43,432 nucleotides of DNA from the NCBI GenBank assembly GCA_000226015.1, contig JH152744.1:70172-113603 (forward strand), written 5' to 3'. Below, one piece after another: positions 12,688-22,070 of this stretch. Under the pieces are notes generated by a model. That model did no database searches, had not been told where the DNA came from, and was given only the letters and a program-made list of their open reading frames with translations. Within the stretch, counting starts at the first letter, position 1. The number at the start of each line of letters is the position of its first letter. A program made the position numbers and the translations under genes. The stretch is from Mnemiopsis leidyi (taxonomy: Eukaryota; Ctenophora; Tentaculata; Lobata; Bolinopsidae).

Positions 12688-15600
12688 ATATATATATATA
12701 TTTTAGTATGAGATTTGAGATGAGAGATGGTAAAATGAGAGATGTGAGATTTAGAAGTTGTCACGTGGTAACGATATGAGAGTATGAGATGTGAGATACT
12801 AACTACTCCCATTTTTAGGACGGTAAGCTAGTACTGTGGAACAAGGACGGAAAGTTTGTGTCAGCTACTAAGCCAGGAGAAAGAGGAGTTAACGCCTGCA
12901 CATTTGTAGCTGACTCATCAAGCTACCCCATTGTAAGTAAAGCTTGGAATTCCTGTTGGAGTTATGATAACTGTTCCGATTTTCGACTTTTTAGTCACAT
13001 TTGCATTTTATTGTCTGCCTATTTTTATGGTTCCTCACAGAGGTCCTATAAATTGCTGCAACTAGAGAACATAAATACAAGGATAAAATTGAACTAACTT
13101 AAAAACTCTCTTAACGAACACTAAACTCAGTTTCGTACAATAAACCATCCTCATGTCTCCAGGCGTATGTCGGGACTGTGGACGGTGAAGTAAAATCAAT
13201 GAAGCCCTCAAAACTAGACATCATAGCAAGTTTCACCCACCACACAGATTTAGTAAGGACCGTTAGAGGGATGTCTGGGAACAAGATTGTGTCCATATCA
13301 GCAGACAACACAATTCAGTGCTGGAGCTGGCAGAGTGGTAGTTCGACTTCTACTTCATCTAACGGAATTGCAGGTCTACCGGAATTGCACACTTTATCTT
13401 TCATGTTATATCGAGACATCGGAGTCCTTTCAAATTTATATAAAAAACAGTTATTGGTTCGATTCATTGTCCAACGGTTTTAAAGATTTCTGAATCATGA
13501 ACTTGAGTTTTTTTGTGGTTAATCTTTCTACCCGTTTTCTGGTGATTATGTTTTCTATTCCCCTAATATTGTTATCTTCTGCAGATATCAAGTTCTCAGT
13601 GGAAGTGATAGTGTCAGGTAGCAACACCACCAACCTGTGTAGGATCGGAGTTATGGATAAATGTGGAAACATCTCACGTTGGACTTTACAGGATGATGAT
13701 GTCCAGTTAACCTCTGAGATTGAGTGTCCTAAGAAAACCAAATGTTTTGCATTGCTAGCTCCCAGAGGGAACCAAGAGAGCACTTTACACGGTAAGAGTA
13801 TCCGATTTAGAAATATAAAACTGTTCTGCTATACGTGTGGATAGTTTCAGAAGGTAACCTGAAGTTTGACATACCTGAAGTTTGACATAAAAAACCCTGC
13901 TTCTGAAACCTGAATTTAATTTCAGTTCCAGAGAACCCGGCTGGAATACGACATTGTCTCACATCCAATAAATTCATTGTGGAGATATTTACGACATTCC
14001 AAGATCCCAAAGCTCCCTTTTCCACTATGTTCAGAGTTTACACTCACGACTCTCAGCAGACTTACATGGAGTGTTCTCTACCTTATGGTGGTAGGTGACG
14101 GGGACACTCTGATAGAACAGGGGTTTTGTGTTCTTGTTCCTCATCTTGGAACAGTTCTGTTAATGTGCTTTACACGACCTGCCTTGTTTAATACACGCCT
14201 CCTTGTTAACACATACCTCTTTGTATGTAGGACCAATATTGGCGAACAACTAAAGTTCAAAACTCAGTAATTCCGTATTTTTCTGTTATTTGACATAGAA
14301 TTGTGAGAACTGAGCCTCTACATTTACCTCAATCCAACATCTATATTAACGTGAAAACATATTTCAGCGATAATATCGTACGCGGACCTAACAACGGAAG
14401 ACATCCTGATTATTGGTACTGCTAATTCTGGAATGATGCACGTGTGGAACATCAAGACGAGAAAGAGGATGCCTTCCTCCTCAACCGTCGTCATCAAAGA
14501 TAAAATCAACCCTGGTCAATACTTGACTTCTGCTGCATTCTATGATGGCAAGAATATCATGGGACTTTCTTCAGGTAAAGTGCAGAAATTTCGTGTTATT
14601 TCAATACTTTTTACAGTACTGAACACTTTTAGACTCTCTTTCTAAGTTTCTAAGACCATTGCACGGATCGCAAGGATCACACAGATAAGATAGGATTATC
14701 TCAAGCCAAAAAGTAAGATTTAAAATAGCTACATTATAAGTATCTTTTTGACAGTATGAGAGACATTTTCATCATCCTATTTAAACATTATTGCCCTTCT
14801 AGGTTATATAAGCGTCCCCGCTAAAAGAAGAGTTAAAATAGTTTACGAGAAAGTTTTCAACTCGGCTGTTACTGCTATGGAATGTGAGACGGATAGCGAG
14901 GGTCAACTGGTTATCTTCGCTGGAAGTAAAGACGGCGTTCTGAAGGTTGGTAGAAATAAACTACTTTCTAATTTTTCTGATCAACACCATGATAATAACG
15001 TTAGTGAAAAGTACAAAAATCGATACCAATATCAACACTAACTAAAAACAAATCATTACCAATATAAACACTAACTAAAAACAAATCCTTATCAATATCA
15101 ACAGTAACTAAAAACAAATCAGTACCAATATAAACACTAACTAAAAACAAATCCTTATCAATATCAACAGTAACTAAAAACAAATCAGTACCAATATCAA
15201 CACTAGCTAAAACAAATTAGTACCAATATAAATACTAACTAAAACAAATCAGTACCCATATCAACACTAACTAAAACAAACAAATTTGTCTAATATTAAC
15301 ACTAACCGATGCAGAAGATCGGGGGTTCAATTCCCAGATCCGCCAATCCTAGAGGAGTGCGCTAAGGGCATTTGCCTATGCAATCTTCTTCGGTCGACTT
15401 AGCCGAATGACCGGGAAACCGTGATTGAGGGTTAAATGAGGAGGGTCTCCGTTAAAAGATCTAGAATCTTCCAGGAGCTCCTTCAGTATAACTGTAAAAG
15501 CCTGGGTACAGGTGTAACAAATACAAATACTAACTACTGTCCTTCCCAACAGGTACTGACGGCCGAACTGAAAGTTATAGGAATGTATCACACAAACGGA

Positions 15601-15798
15601 CCAGTCACCACACTGCGTGTGCTGAGGAACTCTACAAAACGCTGGGTGGCAAACCGTGTCTACGTTGTTGTGGGAGATAAGTGTGGGTGCGTGCACTTCC
15701 TGAAGTGGTTTCCACCTAGACGGCAAATCTCTTCTGTTGAAACTGTTGAAACTGTTGAAACTGTTGAGGATGTAGAGATGGTGGAAGAGGATTGGTGA
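5051..15798 (+). CDS. Telomerase/vault protein TEP1-like: TROVE-DUF4062-NACHT-WD40
   Basis: Joined exons: 5051-10357, 11329-11556, 11731-11947, 12126-12217, 12819-12932, 13163-13373, 13585-13791, 13926-14090, 14368-14574, 14803-14945, 15553-15798. All junctions are GT-AG and keep phase, giving 2378 residues (human TEP1 is about 2600). Residues 1-150 are Ser/Thr/Lys-rich and look disordered. The TROVE domain (about 180-700) has PSDWIDVAELY and QFPFRFL. DUF4062 begins near 749 (RIFVSSTF, then DLRWGVT). NACHT has Walker A GPVGTGKS at 987-994 and Walker B VLIDGCDEL at 1068-1076. WD40 repeats run from about 1450 to the end, which closes with GCVHFLKW and an acidic VET-repeat tail. In mammals TEP1 binds telomerase RNA and vault RNA, with TROVE as the RNA-binding part and the WD40s likely docking it in the particle. 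The join of TROVE, DUF4062, NACHT and WD40 is diagnostic. The P-loop and Walker B look intact. The first exon is exceptionally long and the introns cluster at the 3' end. Confidence 0.93.
10407..10441. repeat. 35-nt near-perfect hairpin in TEP1 intron 1
   Basis: Arms cttgccatttaggccc and gggcccaaatggcaag pair with one A-C mismatch around a TTC loop. Two more base pairs flank it (10405-10443). It lies 50 bp after the splice donor at 10358, where the open frame otherwise runs on to 10540. It may be the remnant of a foldback element or an RNA structure near the donor. Confidence 0.7.
12487..12702. repeat. (TA)n/(TAG)n simple repeats around an assembly gap, TEP1 intron 4
   Basis: A (TA)n run (12487-12550) leads into TTA/TAG trinucleotides. 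An 11-base N gap (12623-12633) follows, then ACTACTACTA and another (TA)n run (about 12654-12702). Left TAG repeats and right CTA repeats are reverse complements, so the sequence is palindromic about the gap. The true length is unknown. The segment after it (12703-12800) is a loose GAGATG-type repeat. Confidence 0.85.
15003..15293. repeat. 33-bp minisatellite in TEP1 intron 10
   Basis: About eight to nine copies of a 33-bp unit (accaatatcaacactaac plus taaaaacaaatc). The motif acaaatc recurs at 15048, 15081, 15114, 15147, 15180, 15212 and 15244. The central copies alternate between two variants, giving a 66-bp higher-order period. The array starts 57 bp after the splice donor at 14946 and is followed by a truncated SINE. 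Confidence 0.85.
15310..15440 (+). mobile_element. Truncated tRNA-derived SINE in TEP1 intron 10
   Basis: This begins inside the tRNA-like head at the B-box (gggggttcaattccc) and continues with the same body as the SINE at 42005-42363, for example gcgctaagggcatttgccta and ggaaaccgtgattgagggtt. It stops after gggttaaatgag, short of the shared 3' tail. Both ends are therefore missing. Confidence 0.75.
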
Positions 15799-18329
15799 CT
15801 TTGCAAGCTAGATGAGATAGGCTAACAGTGGATGTACAAGATAGAGGTATTTAGACTCTAGTTGACTGTAGTTGGGTGGTCTGGACTCTGGGGGTCCGGT
15901 CTGGGGGTGGGGTCTGGACTCTGGGGGTCCGGTCTGGGACTTAGCACTACTCATGGTGGTGCCTGGTCTGCGGAGCAACTTTACTATTTTATTAGGTAGA
16001 AGGTAGTTTGATTGTGTTATCAGCTTGGGCTGGGAAGTAATTTTAATGGTTACCTGGATGGTAATCCTGAATATTTGGTAATCACTGTTTTAGAAGAAAT
16101 TAATCTGTAATTAAAAACTATGTCTATTGATCTTATAATCAAAACTGTAATTCAAACTTATGTAGTGTTAATTAATGTTATTAATCGTGTGATCTATTGA
16201 TTCAGTACATTCAGTATATTGTTGATACAAGTGTGTTAGATATTATCTAGAGATATATTTACGGTATTGAGGTATGAGGTGATATTTACGGTATTGTAGT
16301 ATGAGGTGATATGGGAGAAGCTAAAGTCAGAAGTCGGAGTAAGGCCAAATATACATTGTACATTGTGTGTTAGATAACACTCTACACGGTTTGGCAGCGT
16401 GCCAGTAACCAGGGTTACTAAGTCCATTGCACTACGTGTTGTGTACATTCTATTGAGTGTACATTGTACATTCTATAAAGCGTACTTCTCCTATAAAGTG
16501 TACATTGTATATTTTATACAAATGTTGCTGAGGTCATTTAGTGAATCACGCTATCTGGATATCAGTCCAGCTATGTGACATCACTTCTAACTCAAATCCA
16601 CATCCTGTATAGATAAACATTCTTCTGTCAAGAATTTCTTGGAATTGAGCCGTTTACACAATCGTGTCCATATTTTGCACTAACTACTACGTCAACAATG
16701 TACAATTATTATACAGTTCTCCTTGGTGTAATGTATAAACTTGAGTGTATCTACTGTACCTTGTGGAGAGCTGGTCAAAATTGAAACACGAACTCAGAAA
16801 GAAATTCCAAGAAATTTGACCCGACTATCTGTACTAAGTGCTATTGATAAGGGGGTTTCAATTTTTTTAGTTCCTCCCTTTATTTTAGTGTTTCATTTTT
16901 AATACTCTCACTCTTATGTACATTGTATTAGCTACAAATTGTATTTTAACGAAATCGTTTTTTATAATTTTTGCTCTACGGAAGTCAGAATAACTTGTTT
17001 AAAGATCAATTAAATTTATTTACTTATAATATCATATCCGATCACAACTTTTTAGAAGTTTTAGACCAACAAACGGAGCGGACGTCTCTAGACGTTGTTT
17101 GTTATTTAGGATTGGTTATTTGTTGGTATTATACATTTGTGATGTTATCCATTTAACATAAATACATGTTGGCGTCACAGTGTAATAAAATGGCCCTGTG
17201 AATGTATGTGATATTGGGAAAAGATGCCCGTGTATCTATGGTTTGTTGAGATGTACTTATATTGTAGTAAGTTAATTTATACACTTCGAGATATAACGCT
17301 ACCTGACGTTTCATGTCAGCTTTGTTACTTCTCGAGTTTTCCCTTGTAAGTTGGCCCGTTTGTTTGTCCGTCTGTTTGTTTGTTTGTTTGTTTGTCCGTC
17401 TGTTTGTTTGTTTGTAATTCCGGGACTTGTTTGTTGGCATTGTTCCCTCACTCACACAAACACATAATCTCGAGTGTAATCTCTACATGTCATGTCTTCA
17501 TGACAATACACACGATATCTATGTCACATGATGTACATGACAACATTAACAATATAATACACGCACAGTTGCATACTTGAAATTAACCTGCTGGTTTACA
17601 CAGTGTGTATTTACACATAATGTGTAGAATGTGTAACTCTAATTGTGTAAAACACTGTATACACTGATCGGTAATGCAAATGTATGTAGTGTATACTGTG
17701 TAATGTACAATTGTATCTTTAGCCTCATGAACAAAACATGTGTGTGGTCTATAATAAAGGGTAATGTATATAGGGGTAAGTACATGTATATAAGGGTAAG
17801 TACATGTATAATGTATATAAGGGTAAGATGTGCTCTGTGTTATGAATATAACCATGTTACACCGCACCACCAGCCCCTCTCTTCACGCCCATTAGCTACC
17901 TCCTGTGTTTGTGTGTCATGAGTCCTACATCTCGATCTGGAACTTTCTCCTTCTTACACAAGATTGAATTATTTTCTCTTCCTTAAAGTTAAGACAGAAC
18001 ACCTCTACTCCTTCTGTGTAATGAAGTTTATTCTTTGTTAACCAGCTAATGTGCTGTCTACCTTGCTTACTGATTTCTTGTCTACAGAAAGTTCTGTACA
18101 CTTACTCGTGGCTAACCACTACTGATACCCGTGCCACTGTCTTCAGTAACTACTAATGTGAAACTTGTTATTAAGTACCACTTGTCTGCACTGGCTATTG
18201 TAACTCCGCAGAGCTCTGATCTGTCTGTATCAGTTATTGTAGTCTTCTCATTCTACCTATTGTCTTAACAACACTGCGCCGCTCTGATGATCTGTTTTCA
18301 CAAAAAGTAGGTTTCATTTTCACAATGTG
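15799..18329. other. Downstream of TEP1: 3' UTR and intergenic DNA
   Basis: The TEP1 3' UTR must begin here. No AATAAA was found soon after the stop. An ATTAAA-like site occurs near 16108, and the clearest AATAAA is at 17753-17758, almost 2 kb away. The sequence is AT-rich with many short repeats (tacattgtac around 16440-16510, a gtctggactctgggggtccg duplication around 15870-15940, and a tatataagggtaagtacatg duplication around 17764-17825). No exon-like coding was seen. Confidence 0.5.
17359..17415. repeat. (TTTG)n tetranucleotide repeat
   Basis: Runs of TTTG are broken twice by TCCGTC. This is a plain microsatellite. The matching minus-strand reading frame rich in Lys/Gln/Thr/Asn is an artefact of it. 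Confidence 0.85.
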
Positions 18330-18480
18330 TGTTGTCATGGAGATTTACACTACATTGTGACGTGTTGTCATGGAGATTTACTTTACATCGTGTCGTGTTG
18401 TCATGGAGATTTACACTACATTGTGACGTGTTGTCATGGAGATTTACACTACATTGTGACGTGTTGTCATGGAGATTTTC
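18330..18480. repeat. 33-bp minisatellite, about 4.5 copies
   Basis: The unit tgttgtcatggagatttaca plus ctacattgtgacg repeats at 18330, 18363, 18396, 18429 and partially at 18462. Copies differ at a few bases. The period is a multiple of three, so a repetitive open frame results, but nothing suggests it is translated. Confidence 0.9.
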
Positions 18481-19068
18481 ACAATGTAAAGTAGCTGTGT
18501 TGTGTTATCATCTTTATTTCACTTCGTATCCCTCGTGTGGTGACCTGTATCTTAACAATGTCTGGAATCTCTCCCTGGATCATTGTCAGCTAGTTCTAGA
18601 GCTGTGTTTGTGTGCGTGTTGTGATCTTACGACTCCCAAAAGTCGAAAGTTGTCAGTTCGTCAATGTTCATTTTACGTGTTTTGATTTTCGAGATCTTTA
18701 CTATTTAGTGATTACATTATAGTATGTTGTTAACTTTTGTAGAGAGTTGTGTAGTTTGAGCAACATTGTTTTAGCGTTATATACTTAAGTTTAATAGTTA
18801 CTTTAGCTGTGCTAATGAGGTATTGCACTTATTACCTATATTTTGAGAAAGCTGTTTAATTGAGCTAGTTTTTCTTGAAAAGTTAGTTTTACTTCAAGTT
18901 TAATTCTAATGAGACGACTCAATTTACTCAAGCCGATTACAGCCACTGTAACTGAAACTCTTAATTACTAAATATAGGTACATATGTGGTTTTTATTTTT
19001 TGTAAATACTCGAAAGCCAGCTCGTGGAGGATTATTAGGCTATAAACACTTACAACCCTGTGTTTTAG

Positions 19069-19098
19069 GAAGACTATGACATGAAGAACTTTAGCACG
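19069..19098 (+). other. Possible 30-bp microexon, unassigned
   Basis: A pyrimidine-rich stretch ending ctgtgttttag (AG at 19067-19068) precedes 30 bases that translate as EDYDMKNFST. A strong donor gtgagt follows at 19099. Ten full codons are open and look more protein-like than the surroundings. No partner exon can be assigned, and the length is too short to identify a family. It could be a chance arrangement or belong to a 5' exon set of DENND4 or a noncoding RNA. Confidence 0.2.
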
Positions 19099-19379
19099 GT
19101 GAGTCATACTTGATAATTATTTTTTTCAACAATTTTCCCAACGTTTCTTGTTTCTAATTGTGTTGCTTGTACTGCAGTAACTTTTGCACTTGTATAAATT
19201 AAAGAATCAGTTTTACACACCCACTTGAAGCTTCATGGGTACAAGTTAAACTACGCAAATACCTAAAAATAGATTCATGTTTTTTACAATAATATTGCTT
19301 GATGTTACATCAAATTTTATGGTTTAAAACAGTCCCACTGTTCATTTAATGTAGTTTTTCCTGTGAAACTGTACATTCC

Positions 19380-19440
19380 AAGACAGTGTACATTGTATGT
19401 ACATGTATAAAGTGTATTTGTATACAATACACACTGTCTT
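19380..19440. repeat. 61-nt foldback hairpin, pre-miRNA-sized
   Basis: The arms aagacagtgtacattgta (from 19380) and tacaatacacactgtctt (to 19440) pair over 22 positions with four non-Watson-Crick pairs and a 17-nt loop. On each strand two of the four become G-U wobbles. The size fits a microRNA precursor, but the flanks do not extend the stem, so a small foldback repeat is equally likely. Confidence 0.35.
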
Positions 19441-19672
19441 GTGAACAACCAATCTCGAAATACAACCAAATTCCTCAATAAATTGGGTGATAATTAGTGT
19501 CAATTCAAACTATATGTAAAACAGTTAGGTCCGACTTCACGAAGGGGACAGTTTAAGTCACACAACCCTCTGGTAACCTCACAATCCTACTTGTAGATAA
19601 TAATTCTAATTGTGGAGCTCACTTCGTGAGCTGATTTTATCTTGTTGTGTGATGAATACTATGCTTACTGGA

Positions 19673-19760
19673 ACTTTCCTGTACTTACCAGTACTTACTT
19701 GTCTGTCTTACTGGTACACTTACTGGTGCACTAACCGGTACACTTACTGTTACACTAACT
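19673..19760. repeat. 12-bp tandem repeat, left half of a split array
   Basis: Loose copies of ggtacacttact. The same unit continues on the far side of the SINE at 20117-20175, so the two halves were once one array. Confidence 0.75.
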
Positions 19761-19762
19761 TA

Positions 19763-20116
19763 ATGGCTTAGTGGCGCGGTCGGTTAAATCGTCTGTCTGC
19801 TAATCGATAGGTTAGCAGTTCGATTCTCAGCTGCGGCACTGGCCATGGGGTGAGCATCGTTGATGCTCAGCTAAGGATTCCGTTGGATCTATGCAGCCCC
19901 ACGGTCCACTCAGCCAAATGTTCAGATGTGAGGGTTAAATGAGTAGCTACCCATTTCAGCGAAGTCTCAGGCGATGAAAGTATGGTACGCACTACCTTAA
20001 CTGTCACTGGCGTGTATGTATAATTGTACATTCGGCCTCCTGTAATTGGCCGTTACACTTGTGTAACATGTGGCTGTTGGAGTGTCTGAGTTAAAATAAG
20101 TATAAGATTTAAAAAA
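19763..20116 (+). mobile_element. tRNA-derived SINE, full length, head type 2
   Basis: The head has an A-box-like tggcttagtggcgcggtcgg and a B-box-like ggttagcagttcgattctca. The strings between and after them (ctgctaatc, ggttcgattc type) resemble a serine or similar tRNA. The body continues with a tail from agggttaaatgagtagct through gcctcctgtaattggccgtt to ttaaaataag and an A-rich end. From about 19910 onward the tail is nearly identical to the SINE at 42005-42363, but the heads differ. No gene function is expected. It is not a working tRNA, because the arms do not fold cleanly. Confidence 0.8.
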
Positions 20117-20175
20117 CCTGGTACACTTACCGGTACACTTACCGGTACACTTACTGGTACACTTAACGGTACACG
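20117..20175. repeat. 12-bp tandem repeat, right half of the split array
   Basis: Copies of ggtacacttacc (five, slightly varied) directly follow the A-rich end of the SINE. Together with 19673-19760 they show that the SINE inserted into a pre-existing array. Confidence 0.8.
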
Positions 20176-21900
20176 TATACACATATTTACACATTTTATC
20201 GGACATATTTTCAGTTGCGCCGCATGCTCAGATTATTTATTACGTAAACACACAGTAAATCGCGTGACTGTGTGTTTTACCTTTCAACACAAAACCTAAT
20301 GTAGTAACGTGCACTGTACAGTCAGTAGGCAAGACGAGCCTGACACAACATAAAACCGCATGGAACTAGAAACTAGGACTTAAAACCTGGATATTGCTCT
20401 GGATTTCGGAAAATCGCACTTTCTTACTGTACACGCTACACATGTCAATTTGGCTGCATTGTTGGCAGCAGTTTGCGATTTTGCCTAGCCTGATACAAGC
20501 ATCCATACAACTGACAATAACATAATTGGTAACGTTTCAACTGACATTGTTATTTCCTTGTGTTTGTCAGTTATTGCCGCGTCCACGCTACACCACAAAT
20601 ATTTGGATTGATATTCCGAATTTCCGCACGTGCACTGAGAAGTCATGTCCCGAATTTCCGTAACAATCTCCGAGAATTTCCCAGCATCATCCGCCAGGGA
20701 ACACACCAATCAATCTTACAACGTTTATCACGAAAGTAACCTAATCAGTACGTGGTTGAAAGAAGGCTTGCTAATAGGGTATAATCTCGGCTTGGGGCGT
20801 CAAGCTGGTAGTTTGGCACGGGGAAGAAGCGACGTTTCATTTCGCTAATCTATATTGACACTTTTCTTTGTCTTGAAATGTAGTAGTAGTACCCACCCAC
20901 CAACTCCGATGTTGTGAGATCGCTCTGTCACTTTGGTTTCGTGAAGTTGTGCGGTTTCTTAGTTCTAGTACATATTGTTTGAGATTATTCTAGATTCGAT
21001 AGAAATTCTTTTTCCAAATTTTCTATTTTTTTGTTAAATCTTTCCTGCTGCTCCGCTTAATTTTGAAGTATTAACTATGATATAAAGTATCGGTAGCTAT
21101 ATTTATACATGATGTAGTTATATATAGAGCGCTAGAGCAGTGAGAGCTATATAAATTGATACATACCACAACACTGAACTAGGAAACACCGACTCTCTCT
21201 GAGCTCTCTCTACAATGATGTGAAGACTAGAACCGAATTATAAACCTTATAATGTATTTATAGATCAGAGATTCAAGCTTTTTGCACTGCAGACTACATT
21301 ATTTGGCCTTTTTGTTCTTATTTCTGTTGTTTTTTCGTTGTTTTGCTGTATCTCTAGGATCCACTTTGATGTTTATTGTTTAGGAGACGTGATATTACTT
21401 TTAGAGTAGTGCAAATTATCATTTGTTGTGTTTGTTGCAGTTTAATTTTATCATGATACGTCATCTGTATCAATACAAGAGGGCCTCCCTCAGTTAACGC
21501 CTAGTTAGCTTCTGTTTACTGCTTGTCATTCCTATCGTTTCCTAAAAACCAGAAAACCTGGCAGCTGTGCAACTTTAAAACTGTGTCACATTGACCACTG
21601 AAACTCTGCTTGAAGTGTATTTTTGTCATGTCATGACATGTGTCATTCTGGAGGAACCCTCCTCTTCTTATCTTGTCACATTACACCGTGTTTCTGTGTG
21701 TTACCTAACAAGCTTCGTTCTGTCATGATATCACTGGTAATGATAATGTGTCAGTGCTGGCCGAGAACTTGTTTCTTGCTTCTTTCTTGTCTAGACTTGA
21801 CATTTTGATTGCTGGTCGGGATATAAAGACTTTGTAATATTCAAGTCCGTTTCCAATTTGGTCGTCAGGTTTACATTCCAGACATCCTCCGGTACTTCAT
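20176..21900. other. Intergenic DNA, partly CpG-richer
   Basis: About 20200-20850 has more CpG than its surroundings and opposite-strand open frames (20485-20709 minus and 20645-20848 plus) that match no family I know. This could be an unmethylated regulatory island or the trace of an old repeat. The rest is AT-rich, with a TATA-like tatataaatt near 21167. No gene is supported. Confidence 0.35.
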
Positions 21901-21904
21901 TCTG

Positions 21905-22070
21905 ATTGGCTAAGGTGTAGTCATGTGTTTAAAATCCTGGTTACTCATTGGTGGATATTTTGTCATGTGGGTTAGCTGAACAATTCTATTGGCCATAAAT
22001 CTGTCATGTGGTCACGACTTTTTGCTTGTACATGATCTAAAATCGTTTTGATATCGTTTCTTGGTATATA
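21905..22070 (+). promoter_or_regulatory. Candidate promoter: three CCAAT/E-box modules and a TATA-like box
   Basis: Inverted CCAAT boxes (ATTGG) occur at 21905, 21947 and 21988. Each is followed after exactly 11 bases by TCATGTG (21921, 21963, 22004), whose CATGTG is a non-canonical E-box. The module period is 42 and 41 bp, about four helical turns, while the bases between have diverged. A tatata string lies at 22065-22070. This resembles an NF-Y plus bHLH-type promoter on the plus strand. What it would drive is unknown. An upstream noncoding exon of DENND4 or a noncoding RNA are possibilities. Confidence 0.4.

Larger units (their letters stand above)
18481..19672. other. AT-rich intergenic DNA with one exon-like island and one hairpin
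   Basis: No recognisable gene. It contains the 30-bp candidate microexon at 19069-19098 and the hairpin at 19380-19440, both listed separately. The remainder is AT-rich sequence without repeats of note. Confidence 0.4.

Noticed and set aside
20485-20848. Overlapping opposite-strand open frames in a CpG-richer island
   Set aside because: Neither translation shows domain features, and the splice signals are weak. A regulatory island or old repeat is more likely.
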